Assembly (NCBI RefSeq): GCF_030766935.1
Contig: NZ_JASERL010000002.1
Coordinates: 1,054,001-1,118,000 of the forward strand
Source: Streptomyces sp. KL109B
GTDB taxonomy: Bacteria; Actinomycetota; Actinomycetes; Streptomycetales; Streptomycetaceae
DNA length: 64,000 nucleotides
Direction of reading: 5' to 3'
The translations under genes were made by a program, and so were the position numbers. Shown here piece after piece: positions 34,766 to 44,120 of this stretch. How positions within the stretch are numbered: position 1 is the first letter of the stretch; every line of letters starts with the position of its first letter. Under the pieces are notes generated by a model, which was not told the origin of the DNA, searched no databases, and saw nothing but the letters and a program-made list of their open reading frames with translations.

Positions 34766-36244
34766 ATGTGGACAACAACTCCAGCGGAACGGAATGCGTC
34801 CGAATCGGCACCGCCGACGGATCCCCGTGCGCACATCGCGGTTCTCGGTGCGGGCATCGCGGGTCTGGTGGCGGCCTGCGAACTGGAGTCGCTCGGATAT
34901 CGCGTGACGATCCTGGAAGGCAGCGAACGGATCGGCGGCCGGATCTACACGCACCGTTTCGGAACCACGCCCGGCGCCCCCTACGCGGAACTCGGCGCGA
35001 TGCGCATTCCCGCCACCCACGAACTGACTCTGCGCTACGTCAAGGAACTCGGCCTCGAACCGGATCTGCACCCGTTCCGCACCATCCTCAGCGACGAGAA
35101 CAATTACCTCGCCACCAAAGAGGGCCACGTACGAGTGAAGGACGCCTCCGGTCCGCTGCTCGCGGACCTCAGGCGCGAGATCCCCACGGAGTCCTACCGG
35201 ACGGCCACCGTGCTGTTCGGGGCGTGGCTGGCGGCCATGGTCCGCGCGGTCGCCCCGGCCGAGCTGCGCGACAATCTCGTCTCCGACCTGACGGCACTGC
35301 TCCCGCTCGCCGACAGCATCGATCTGACGCCGTACGTGTACGGCGACGAGGCCGACCGGATCCGGCTCGGGCCCGTCTTCCGCGACCATCCCGAGCTGCG
35401 GGCGGCCTGCAGCCCGCGGCTCTACGGCTTCCTCGACGACCTGCTGCTGGAGACCGACACCGACCTGTTCCACCTCGCGGGAGGCATGAGCCGGATCGTC
35501 GACCGCCTCGTCGCCCGGATCCGCGGCCCGATCCTCCTCGGCCACGAGGTGACCGGAGTGCACGCCGGCGGCGACGCGGCCGGCGTCGAACTGCGCACGG
35601 GCGGCCGGACCGAGACCCTGCGGTATCCGGCCGTCCTGTGCACCCTGCCGTTCTCCGTACTGCGCGGCCTGACGCTGACCGGTTTCGACGAGGACAAGCG
35701 CGACATCGTCGCCGGCGTCGAGTACGGGGCGGCGACGAAGGTGGCGCTGCACTGCCGGGACGCCTTCTGGGAACGGGACGGCATCCGCGGCGGGGCGTCG
35801 GCGACGGGCGGACGCACCCGGCAGACCTACTACCCGCCCCGGGAGGGCGATCCGGCCGAGGGAGCGGTGCTGCTCGGCTCGTACGCCATCGCCGAGGACG
35901 CCGACCTGCTCGGGCTGCTGCCCGCCGAAGCCCGGCACGCCGCCACCGTCGAGGAGCTCGCCCCGCTGTACCCCCAACTCAAGGAGCCGGGCGCGGTCCT
36001 GGGCGCGGCGAGCATCGCCTGGGCCGGGCACCCGTGGAGCAAGGGGTGCACCGCACGCCGCTGGCGCTGGGGCAACGACGCCGACGGGTGCGCGCGGGAG
36101 GTGCGGCGCGCTTCCCGTCCACAAGGGCGGCTGTTCTTCGCCGGGGAGCACTGCTCGACGACCCCGGCGTGGATCAACGGCGCCATCGAGTCCGCGCTCG
36201 CCGCGGTGGCCGGGATCGGGTCGACGCTGAAGGGAGCGCGGTGA
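34766..36244 (+). CDS. rebO: FAD-dependent L-amino acid (tryptophan) oxidase, RebO-like
   Basis: A 492-residue flavin amine oxidase turning (chloro)tryptophan into the imine of indole-3-pyruvate with H2O2 release. The FAD-binding IAVLGAGIAGLVAACELE starts near residue 24, followed by ERIGGRIYTHR and, near the C-terminus, FFAGEHCSTTPAWINGAIES. Its place directly before the RebD homologue, with a GTGA overlap, matches the rebO-rebD pair in which the unstable imine passes to RebD. No signal peptide. The ATG at 34766 lacks a strong ribosome site, so the start is somewhat uncertain. Confidence 0.9.
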   Translation: MWTTTPAERNASESAPPTDPRAHIAVLGAGIAGLVAACELESLGYRVTILEGSERIGGRIYTHRFGTTPGAPYAELGAMRIPATHELTLRYVKELGLEPDLHPFRTILSDENNYLATKEGHVRVKDASGPLLADLRREIPTESYRTATVLFGAWLAAMVRAVAPAELRDNLVSDLTALLPLADSIDLTPYVYGDEADRIRLGPVFRDHPELRAACSPRLYGFLDDLLLETDTDLFHLAGGMSRIVDRLVARIRGPILLGHEVTGVHAGGDAAGVELRTGGRTETLRYPAVLCTLPFSVLRGLTLTGFDEDKRDIVAGVEYGAATKVALHCRDAFWERDGIRGGASATGGRTRQTYYPPREGDPAEGAVLLGSYAIAEDADLLGLLPAEARHAATVEELAPLYPQLKEPGAVLGAASIAWAGHPWSKGCTARRWRWGNDADGCAREVRRASRPQGRLFFAGEHCSTTPAWINGAIESALAAVAGIGSTLKGAR

Positions 36245-39200
36245 GCGTCTTCGACCTTCCCCGGCTGCACTTCGCCGGTCACGCGGTCACCCGGCTCCCC
36301 ACCGGACCGCGCGGCGGGCTGTACGACCTCGCGCGCCACCGCGCCCTGACCGGCGACGGCCGGCCCTTCCCCGTGGACCGCCCGGCCGAGGAGTACCACC
36401 GCCATCTCGACGGGCTCGGCGACCGCTTCGAGCCGGACGGACGGAGCGCGCCCGACGGCCGGTTCGGCACCGTCAAGGGCTGGAACTTCGGCGGCAACGG
36501 CCACTTCTGGCTGGACGCCCGGATCACCGGCTGGGAGCGCGCCGCGGGCGACGTCGACACCGGCGACCCGGTGGTCGGCCGGCACGTGGACGTCTGGGGC
36601 CACTACAACGACCACCTGGCGACCACGCACAACCGCGCCCGCGTCTTCGACGTCGACCCGGCGTCCGACTGGACGACCACGGTGCTGGCCGGACAGTTCG
36701 GCTTCGGCCGGCGGGACCGCTCGCACGAGACCGGCTATCTGGCGATGGGCGCGGTGACCGGGCCGCAGCCGCCCCGCTGGCACAACTCCCGGTACGTCCT
36801 CGACGTCGGCGAGCACCCGCTGGCCGACCGTTTCCGGCGCTCGGTGGTCCACCAGTTCGCCGTCGACGCCGACGACGGTCTCGAATGGTTCGCCGGTACG
36901 GAGACCTCCGAAGCGGCCGGACTACTGCGAGCACGCGTCACCGGGGACGACTTCGCGGGCCTCGTGGTGCGCTACGCGCTCACCAACATGGCCACCCCTC
37001 GGGCCAACGACGCCCCCGACGTGTGGCAGGTGCGGGGCACCATCGCGCCGTGGCGCCGCGAGGAGGAGCGGACCTGGCCGGCGGGCCGCCTGCTCAGCGC
37101 CCGCGGGCCGCGCCGGTCGGGCGCCGCGACCCCGCTGCACAACGCCGCGGTGCATGTCACCCCCGGGCACACCACGTTCGACCTCGTCACCGCCGTCCCG
37201 GTCACCCACCGGGCGCCCGCGGCCGGGCCAGGACCCGTGCACCGGCTCGGTCCGCGCCTGGACGTCGGGGACCTGGAGCTGCGCACCCGTGACTCCGGCC
37301 GGCTGGTCGCCCGCGTACCGGCCGCCGCCTACCTCGCCGACACCGATCCCACCGGCGGCCTGGTCACCGTCCCCACCGACCCCGTCCTCGCGGCCCAACT
37401 CGCGGAAGACGCGGGGCCGGACGAGCCCCTCGTCCTGATCGCCGCCACCCCGGGAGAGCCGGCCGGGGTGCTGCTGACGGAAGAGGAAGTGGTGATCAGA
37501 ACCGACGACTGCGCGCTCTTCCTGGAGCCAACGGATGCCCCGGATTTCCTGGACCCGCGGCACGCCTCGGTTCTCCGGGAGCCGCCGCACGCCCCGAATC
37601 GCCTGGGGCCCCGGCACACCCCGGCCGACGGCGACCACGGCACCTGCGTGCGCCTGCGCGCCTACCGTCTGGGCCGCCCCGCGCCGGCGACCGAACTGCG
37701 GGTCGCGCAGTTCTTCAACCCCCGCGCCCTGCCCGCCGATCCGCGAGCGGGCGGCGGCGCGAAGTCCGGCGACGTACGCACGGTGGACCTCCGTCCCGGT
37801 GCGCCGCCGCACGAGGGGGCCGACGACGGCGGGTGGGCCGCGGCGTGCGCCGTGACGACCGACGCGGACGGACGCGCGTCCTTCGCCGTCCGGTGCGCGT
37901 CCCCCGGCGCCGCCCGGCTGCTGGTCCTGCCGGCCGGGGACGACCTGCCGTGCGATCCGGCCGAGCCCGGCTCCGCCGCCCGCGCGTACGACGGTGACGA
38001 CCGCCTCGGGTACTGGCCGGCGGTGTGCGCCGTGGACGTCCGCGTCCTGCCCGACACCCGGCACCTGGACTCCGTCCCCCGCGCCGAGGTCACCTTCGAC
38101 CTGCTCCACCGCGAGGTGTTCGCCCCCTACGAACTGCTGTACTCGTTCATGAAGGACGAGATCTTCAGCCTGGCCGACGCCTCCCGGGTGGCCACGTACG
38201 CCCGGCTGATCTGGCTGATGTGCGATCCGGCCAACAAGGACAAGACGTACTACATGCCGTCCTCCCGCGACATGACGGCTCCTCAGGTCAGGCTGCTGCT
38301 CGCCTATTTGCGGCAGGACGAGGCGGGCCGCAGGCCACCGCCCCGTACGGTGCCCCGGCGCGCCCGCCCCGGCGCCCTCACCACCCGCGCCCAGCTCCAC
38401 GAGGCGCTGCGCGAGGCCGCCACCGTCGAACTCGCCGTCATGCAGCAGTACTTGTACGCCGCGTGGTCGATCCCCCTGTACGGCGCGGGCCGCGAACTGG
38501 TCAGGCGCGGCGAGTGGAGCCCGCGCCAGCTCCGCCTGGCGTGCGGCGACGGCGGGGAGACCCTCAGCAACGGCATGCGGGGCAGCCTGCTGAACGTGGC
38601 CCGGGAGGAGATGACGCACTTCCTGGTGATCAACAACATCATCACCGCGATGGGGCTCCCCTTCCATCTGCCGCGGATCGACTTCGGAACCGTCAACCAC
38701 CGGCTGCGGGTACCGCTCGACCTCAGCCTGGAGGGGTTCGGCCTGGGCAGCGTGCAGCGGTTCATCGCCCTGGAGCAGCCGCACGGCCTCGGCCCCGACC
38801 TCGCCGACGACGGCACCGCCCCCGTACGGAACGACGGGCGGCAGCCGTACGCGTACCAGTCGCTCAGCGATCTGTACGCCGCGATCCGCGAGGGCATCGC
38901 CACCGTGCCCGACCTCTTCCCTGTGCGGCGCGGACGGGGCGGCGGTGAACACCACCTGTTCATGCGCGAGTCGGTCAACTGGGCCCATCCGGACTACCAG
39001 TTGGAGGTGGACGACGTCGCGAGCGCGCTGTTCGCCGTCGACTTCGTCACCGAGCACGGCGAGGGCGATGTCCTGCGCGGCGCCGAGCACGACGAGGACT
39101 CCCACTACGAGACCTTCCTGCGGATCTCGGACCTGCTGATCGCCGAGCACCACGGGCACGGCCCGCACCGCGAAGCGGGCCCCCGGCGCCCGCCCTGGAC

Positions 39201-39669
39201 CCCGGCCTATCCCGTGCCGCGCAACCCCACGCGCCACGCGGGCGACCCCGCACGGGAGTTGGTGACCGACCCGCGGGCCCGCGCGGCGATGGCCGTGTTC
39301 GACGAGGCGTGCCTCCTGATGAACCAGCTCATGGTCCAGCACTTCGGCGCGGCGGCCGACGCCAGCCTGCGGCGCTCCCGGCTGATGAACGGGGCGATCG
39401 ACGTCATGACCGGCATCATGCGGCCGCTCGCCGAGCACCTCGTGACGCTGCCCGCAGGCCGGCCGGGGCGGACGGCGGGCCCCGCCTTCGAGCTCCCGGA
39501 GGACGCGGTCGTCATCCCCCGCCAGGACGTGGCGGCGCGGGTGCTCGGCCGCCGGTTCGCCGAACTCGCCGACCGCGCCGCCGGGTTGTCCGGCCTGCCC
39601 GCACGGGTCGCCGACCTCGCGCGCTCCTTCGCCGAGGACTTCGAGAAGGCCGGGGCGCAAGCCCCGTGA
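36241..39669 (+). CDS. rebD: Chromopyrrolic acid synthase, RebD/StaD/VioB family
   Basis: A 1142-residue heme/iron enzyme that couples two indolepyruvate imines into a bisindole pyrrole dicarboxylate (chromopyrrolic acid). The opening SVFDLPRLHFAGHAVTRLPTGPRGGLYDL, VDVWGHYNDHLATTHNRARVFDVDP, ELAVMQQYLYAAWSIPLYGAG, NVAREEMTHFLVINNI and GGGEHHLFMRESVNWAHPDYQLEVDD all match the family. The C-terminal half is the ferritin-like part. It is longer than RebD (about 1010 residues from memory); extra length includes a Pro-rich insert with three 9-residue repeats at residues 433-459. GTG start inside the rebO stop. Confidence 0.93.
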   Translation: MSVFDLPRLHFAGHAVTRLPTGPRGGLYDLARHRALTGDGRPFPVDRPAEEYHRHLDGLGDRFEPDGRSAPDGRFGTVKGWNFGGNGHFWLDARITGWERAAGDVDTGDPVVGRHVDVWGHYNDHLATTHNRARVFDVDPASDWTTTVLAGQFGFGRRDRSHETGYLAMGAVTGPQPPRWHNSRYVLDVGEHPLADRFRRSVVHQFAVDADDGLEWFAGTETSEAAGLLRARVTGDDFAGLVVRYALTNMATPRANDAPDVWQVRGTIAPWRREEERTWPAGRLLSARGPRRSGAATPLHNAAVHVTPGHTTFDLVTAVPVTHRAPAAGPGPVHRLGPRLDVGDLELRTRDSGRLVARVPAAAYLADTDPTGGLVTVPTDPVLAAQLAEDAGPDEPLVLIAATPGEPAGVLLTEEEVVIRTDDCALFLEPTDAPDFLDPRHASVLREPPHAPNRLGPRHTPADGDHGTCVRLRAYRLGRPAPATELRVAQFFNPRALPADPRAGGGAKSGDVRTVDLRPGAPPHEGADDGGWAAACAVTTDADGRASFAVRCASPGAARLLVLPAGDDLPCDPAEPGSAARAYDGDDRLGYWPAVCAVDVRVLPDTRHLDSVPRAEVTFDLLHREVFAPYELLYSFMKDEIFSLADASRVATYARLIWLMCDPANKDKTYYMPSSRDMTAPQVRLLLAYLRQDEAGRRPPPRTVPRRARPGALTTRAQLHEALREAATVELAVMQQYLYAAWSIPLYGAGRELVRRGEWSPRQLRLACGDGGETLSNGMRGSLLNVAREEMTHFLVINNIITAMGLPFHLPRIDFGTVNHRLRVPLDLSLEGFGLGSVQRFIALEQPHGLGPDLADDGTAPVRNDGRQPYAYQSLSDLYAAIREGIATVPDLFPVRRGRGGGEHHLFMRESVNWAHPDYQLEVDDVASALFAVDFVTEHGEGDVLRGAEHDEDSHYETFLRISDLLIAEHHGHGPHREAGPRRPPWTPAYPVPRNPTRHAGDPARELVTDPRARAAMAVFDEACLLMNQLMVQHFGAAADASLRRSRLMNGAIDVMTGIMRPLAEHLVTLPAGRPGRTAGPAFELPEDAVVIPRQDVAARVLGRRFAELADRAAGLSGLPARVADLARSFAEDFEKAGAQAP
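37537..37617 (+). repeat. Three degenerate 27-bp tandem units inside rebD
   Basis: Three in-frame 27-bp units encode APDFLDPRH, ASVLREPPH and APNRLGPRH. They start at codon 433 and are followed by a truncated fourth (TP). The insert lies in the N-terminal half, away from the recognised ferritin-like motifs. Confidence 0.75.
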
Positions 39670-39732
39670 GCGGGACACGCCGTAGGGGCCTGCCGGGCGT
39701 CAACCTGCGTACACCGAAATTGCCGCGTCGCC

Positions 39733-42732
39733 TTGACGGGCGTCCGCGCGCCCTCAGACGATCTTGCTCCCGTTGACCTCACGTACCCCCCAGAGGAAGT
39801 GCGCTTGCCGTCCCCCCGCCATCTCCCGCACGGCGTCCCCGCGCCCGTCTCCCCCCGCTCCTCCCGTAGTTCCTCCCGTACGCAGGCCAATCGCACCCCG
39901 CCGGAATCCGCGGCCCCCCGCCTGCGCGGCCGGGAGCAGCAGTGGGCGCGGCTGCTGCGCCTCCTCGACACCGCCCGCGGCGCTCCCCGGCGCGGGGGCG
40001 TCGCGCTGGTCGAGGGGGTCGCGGGCAGCGGCCGCAGCAGGCTGCTGGGCGACGCCGGGGCCGTGGCGCGCCAGTGCGGTTTCTCGGTGGTGCACGCGAC
40101 CGCCGACGAGGTCCGCCACGCCCTTCCCCTGGCGCCGCTGATCGACGCGCTGCACCACGGCCCGGGAGCCCGGCTCGCGGCACCTGACCCCGAGCAGGAC
40201 CCTGCCGGGGCTGCCCGGCACACCTGGCAGATCGACCGGTTACAGACCTCCCTGGAGAAGCAGCTGTGCGACGGCCCGATGCTCGTCGTGGTGGACGACC
40301 TGCACTGGGCGGACCAGCTCACGCTCGCCGCGCTGCGCACCCTTGCGGCACGCTTCGCGGCCCGCCCCGTCGTGTGGCTGTTCTCCCGCCGCACCGGGAG
40401 GGCGAACCCGGCGCTCGACCGCCTGTTCACCCTGCTGGGCAGCGGGGAGCGGGCGGAACGGATCCTCCTTCCCCCGCTCGACGCCGCGGCCGTACGCGAC
40501 CTGGTCGCCGACCGGCTCGCGGCCGAGCCCACCCCGGAGTTGCTGGCCTACGCCGAGGGCGCCGACGGCAACCCGGCCGCGCTCGCGGCGCTCCTGGACG
40601 GACTGGCCGAGGAACACCGGCTGCGGGTAGCCGACGGCCGGGCCCGGCTGGCCGGGGAAGGCGTCGGCGGCTACGTCCCGCGGCGGTTCGGCGCGCTCAT
40701 CCGCCAGCGGGTGGCCGCCTTCCGGCCGGAAACCCGCCAACTGCTGGACGTGGCAAGCATCTTGGGGCGGGCCGTCCCGCCCGAGGACGTGGCGGAGATA
40801 CTGGGTGAGACGACGGCCTCCGCACTGCCCGCGCTCCGGGAGGCACTGGACGCGCGGATCATGGTGTGCGAGGGCGACGACCTCGCGTTCTGCCACGAAC
40901 TCGTCCGGCTGGCGCTGTTCACGACGCTCCCCGGACCGCTGCGCGGGGCGCTGCACCGGCAGGCCGCCAAGATGATCATTACCCGGGACGGTGGCGTGCT
41001 GCCCGCCGCCGCGCACCTGGTGCACGGCGCCCGGCGGGGCGACGCCGACGCGGTGACCGTGCTGTGCTCGGCCGCGACCTCCGTCACCGCGACGGAACCC
41101 GATACGGCGGCGCAACTCGCCCTGCGCGCCCTCGACATCACCGGCCCGGCGGATCCCGCGCGGCCCGAACTGGTCCGGATCGCCGTCGAGGCGCTGTCCC
41201 GCTCCGGCCCGCTGCCACGGGCCATCACCCTGGCGGAGGAGGCCCTGGCCAGGAGCCTGCCCCGGGAGAACGCGGCCGTCCTGCGCTGCCGGCTGACCTC
41301 GGCGCTGCTGCTCGCCGGCCGGCCCGCACAGGCCATCGCCGTCACGGACCAGTCGCCGCGTCCCCTGGACGCCTGCTCGACGGGCGGTCCGGCGGAGCGG
41401 ATCTCCCTCATGCGGCTGCACAGCCTCGCCGACCTGTACCCGGAGGCCGCCGAGAAGGAGGCGTGGTGGCAGGCGGAGCGCCGCGGCACCCCGACGGCGG
41501 GGCTGCTGTGCGTACTGGCCCGCTGCCACTGGCGTACCGGTCAGATCGGCGAAGCGCTGCGGCTCGCCCGCACGGCGGCGGACCCGGACCGTCCGGGCGA
41601 CGAGGAGCACAGCGCCTGTTGGCCGTTCCCGCCACGCCTCGCCCTGGCCGCCATGCTCACCCGGCTGCGCGAGACGGCGGAGGCCGAGGCCCTGCTGCGC
41701 ACCCTCCACGCCGACATCGAGGCGGCGGGATGGCCGGTGCTCCGGGGCGCCGTCACCCTCCTCGAAGCCTCCCTCGCCCTCACCCGCGGCGACGTGGAGA
41801 CGGCCGCCGAGCGGGCCACCGCCGGGCTCCGGGCGGGCGAGGAGGCCGGACTGCACCGGTACGCGCCGCTCGGCCGGCAGGTGCTCGCCGACATCGCGCT
41901 GCGCCGCGGCGACCTGGCCGCTGCGGACGGGCACGCCGAACGGCTGGCGCGGACGGCGGCGCGCCGGGGGCCGGGCACGAACGTCGCCGCGGAGGCGCTC
42001 TCCGTATGGACGGCGGGACGGCTCGCGGCGGCGCGCCACGACCCGGACGGCGTCGGCTCCGCGCTGGCCGTGTTCCGCGCGGACCGGACCGCGCTGCGCG
42101 TCCTGCTGACCGAGGAACCCGCGGCCGCCGCCTGGTTGACGCGCACCGCCATCGGGCGGGGCGACACGGAACTCGCCGGGACGACGGTGCGCGTCGCGCG
42201 GCAGCTCGGCGACGACAGTCCGAGCCTGCCGTCGCCGACGGCCGCCGCCGCGCACGCGGAAGGGCTGCACGCGCAGGACCCCGAGGCACTGCGGCGCGCC
42301 GCACGCACCCACCGCGACCCGTGGAGCCGGGCCTCCGCGGCCGAGGACCTGGGCTCGTTGTACGGGGCCGACCGCCCGGCCGCCGTACCGGAACTGGAGC
42401 GGGCGATGGCCGAGTACGCGCGGCTCGGCGCCGTGCAGGACGAGGCACGGGTGCGGAGTCGACTGCGTCGGCTCGGGGTCCGGCGGCGGCACTGGTCGCA
42501 CGAGGACCGGCCCACGTCGGGATGGGGCAGCCTGACCGAGACCGAGCGCCGGGTCGCGGACCTCGTCGCCCAAGGGCTGACGAACCGTCAGGCCGCCGCG
42601 CAGATGTTCCTGTCCCCGCACACCGTCGGATTCCATCTGCGCCAGATCTTCCGGAAGCTCGGACTGCAGTCCCGCATCGACCTGGCCCGGACGCATCCCG
42701 GCACCGGCGGCGCCCCTCCCCGTAACGGGTGA
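39733..42732 (+). CDS. LuxR-family LAL transcriptional regulator with a TTA codon
   Basis: A protein of up to 999 residues with the large ATP-binding LuxR layout: N-terminal STAND-type ATPase (Walker A-like GVAGSGRS near residue 95, with Arg in place of Lys; Walker B MLVVVDDLHWAD), a long helical TPR-like middle, and C-terminal helix-turn-helix LTETERRVADLVAQGLTNRQAAAQM followed by SPHTVGFHLRQIFRKLG. Probable pathway-specific activator, as RebR is for rebeccamycin. Codon 170 (40240-40242) is TTA, so translation should depend on the bldA tRNA. The TTG at 39733 is the longest start; the true start may be further in, as the first 60 residues are unconserved. Confidence 0.88.
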   Translation: MTGVRAPSDDLAPVDLTYPPEEVRLPSPRHLPHGVPAPVSPRSSRSSSRTQANRTPPESAAPRLRGREQQWARLLRLLDTARGAPRRGGVALVEGVAGSGRSRLLGDAGAVARQCGFSVVHATADEVRHALPLAPLIDALHHGPGARLAAPDPEQDPAGAARHTWQIDRLQTSLEKQLCDGPMLVVVDDLHWADQLTLAALRTLAARFAARPVVWLFSRRTGRANPALDRLFTLLGSGERAERILLPPLDAAAVRDLVADRLAAEPTPELLAYAEGADGNPAALAALLDGLAEEHRLRVADGRARLAGEGVGGYVPRRFGALIRQRVAAFRPETRQLLDVASILGRAVPPEDVAEILGETTASALPALREALDARIMVCEGDDLAFCHELVRLALFTTLPGPLRGALHRQAAKMIITRDGGVLPAAAHLVHGARRGDADAVTVLCSAATSVTATEPDTAAQLALRALDITGPADPARPELVRIAVEALSRSGPLPRAITLAEEALARSLPRENAAVLRCRLTSALLLAGRPAQAIAVTDQSPRPLDACSTGGPAERISLMRLHSLADLYPEAAEKEAWWQAERRGTPTAGLLCVLARCHWRTGQIGEALRLARTAADPDRPGDEEHSACWPFPPRLALAAMLTRLRETAEAEALLRTLHADIEAAGWPVLRGAVTLLEASLALTRGDVETAAERATAGLRAGEEAGLHRYAPLGRQVLADIALRRGDLAAADGHAERLARTAARRGPGTNVAAEALSVWTAGRLAAARHDPDGVGSALAVFRADRTALRVLLTEEPAAAAWLTRTAIGRGDTELAGTTVRVARQLGDDSPSLPSPTAAAAHAEGLHAQDPEALRRAARTHRDPWSRASAAEDLGSLYGADRPAAVPELERAMAEYARLGAVQDEARVRSRLRRLGVRRRHWSHEDRPTSGWGSLTETERRVADLVAQGLTNRQAAAQMFLSPHTVGFHLRQIFRKLGLQSRIDLARTHPGTGGAPPRNG

Positions 42733-42835
42733 CGGCCCCTTCCATACCGGGCGGCGGCCCCTCCCCTACCGGTGACGGCCCCTCCCATACACCGGGCGGC
42801 GGCCCCTCCCATACCGAGTGACGGCCCGCCCGGGT
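42729..42835. repeat. About five tandem ~22-bp units after the LAL gene
   Basis: Alternating units GTGACGGCCCCTCCCATAC and GCGGCGGCCCCTCCCATACC, with small differences, run from the LAL stop codon into the 257-bp gap before the methyltransferase. The last unit is incomplete. Period is 21-24 bp. The rest of the gap (42836-42989) is GC-rich with no visible promoter. Confidence 0.8.
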
Positions 42836-42989
42836 GCCGCCAGCCCGCGCGTCACGGCGGGTCGCACCCCGGATCCGGGGCCCGCGTCCGCTCCCCGGGC
42901 GCCGCCCCGGGCGGCCGACCCTACGCAACCGCGCTGACCGACGGAGCCGCCCTTGTTCCCCGCCGGAACCGGTTGCTTGCATACAGGAC

Positions 42990-43829
42990 GTGACAAACCA
43001 GGCCGTACCCGCCACCGCACCGCCCGGCCGCACGCCGGCGGCGGACCTCGCCCCCTCCCAGCCCAGCGCCGCACGCATGTGGAACCACTGGCTGGGCGGC
43101 ACGCACAACTACGCCGTGGATCGCGCGGCCGGCGACCGGCTTGCCGCCGCCAACCCCGGCCTCGTGGAACGGGTCCGCACCACCCGCCACTTCCTCGACC
43201 GCGCCGTACGCCACCTGGCGCACGAGGCGGGCGTCCGGCAGTTCCTGGACATCGGCCCCGGCCTGCCCGCGGCCGGCAGCACGCACCAGATCGCCCAGCG
43301 GGCGGCGCCCGACGCGCGCGTCGTCTACGCCGACAACGACCCGGTGACCGTGGGCCACGCCCGCACGATCCTCGCCCCGTCGCCCCCCGGCGCCGTCACC
43401 TACCTCCAGGCCGATCTGCGCTCCCCCGAAGCTCTCCTGGAGGCCGTCTCCGGAACGCTGGACCTGAACCGGCCCGTCGCGCTCGTCCTCAGCGGCATCC
43501 TCGGCCACGTACCCACCTACGAGGAGGCCCGCGCCACGGTCCGGACGCTGATGGCCCAACTTCCCTCCGGCAGCCACCTGTTGGCGCACGACATCAGCGA
43601 CACCGAGAGCGACTGGCGCGCCGTCCAGGCCCGCCACAACGCCGACGCCCCCGTCGCGTACCACCTGCGCACCCCGCGGCAGATCGCCGGCTACTTCGAC
43701 GGGCTGCGGCTCGTCGACCCGGGAGTGGTCCCGCTGACCGACTGGCGCCCGGACGCCGAGTCACCCGCGTCCGCCGAATGGGCCGCACTCGTGGCCGATG
43801 TCGTGGGCGGGGTCGGCCACAAACCCTGA
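42990..43829 (+). CDS. SAM-dependent methyltransferase, DUF574 (SAV_2177) family
   Basis: A 279-residue protein of the actinobacterial DUF574 methyltransferase family. It opens with PSAARMWNHWLGGTHNYAVDRAAGDR, has SAM site FLDIGPGLPAAGSTHQIAQ and VVYADNDPVTVGHAR, and ends with a helical LVDPGVVPLTDWRPD segment. Substrates of this family are largely unknown. GTG 42990 is used, close after AGGA. It follows the LAL gene across a repeat-filled gap. It might modify the bisindole, but family members are common outside clusters too. Confidence 0.85.
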   Translation: MTNQAVPATAPPGRTPAADLAPSQPSAARMWNHWLGGTHNYAVDRAAGDRLAAANPGLVERVRTTRHFLDRAVRHLAHEAGVRQFLDIGPGLPAAGSTHQIAQRAAPDARVVYADNDPVTVGHARTILAPSPPGAVTYLQADLRSPEALLEAVSGTLDLNRPVALVLSGILGHVPTYEEARATVRTLMAQLPSGSHLLAHDISDTESDWRAVQARHNADAPVAYHLRTPRQIAGYFDGLRLVDPGVVPLTDWRPDAESPASAEWAALVADVVGGVGHKP

Positions 43830-43854
43830 ACACCCTCCCGATCCCCCGCAGTTG

Positions 43855-44035
43855 CCCCCGCCGTCCACCGCCGACCCACCGTAGATGCGCCGCCGCCCCG
43901 CCACCGATCCACCGCCGGTCCACAGCCGCCCCTCCGCTGCTCCACCGCCAGCCCGCCACCGATCCACCGCCGACCCGCCACCGGCCCACCGCCCGACCCG
44001 CCACCGGTCCGCCGCCGGGTCCGCCGCCGGTCCGC
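43855..44035. repeat. Degenerate GC-rich tandem array between two methyltransferase genes
   Basis: The 291-bp gap consists largely of imperfect units such as CCACCGATCCACCGCCG, CCGCCACCGGCCCACCGCC and CCGCCACCGGTCCGCCGCC, with a period near 18 bp. No promoter or gene is visible inside. The last 85 bp before the next ATG are C-rich and unique. Confidence 0.65.
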
Positions 44036-44120
44036 GAGGCGTCCGTACCCCCACCGGCCTGTCGCCCCGTCATCCCCGCCCCGCCCCTCCCTCGCCCCCC
44101 CGTCCTCCTGGAGCCCCGCC

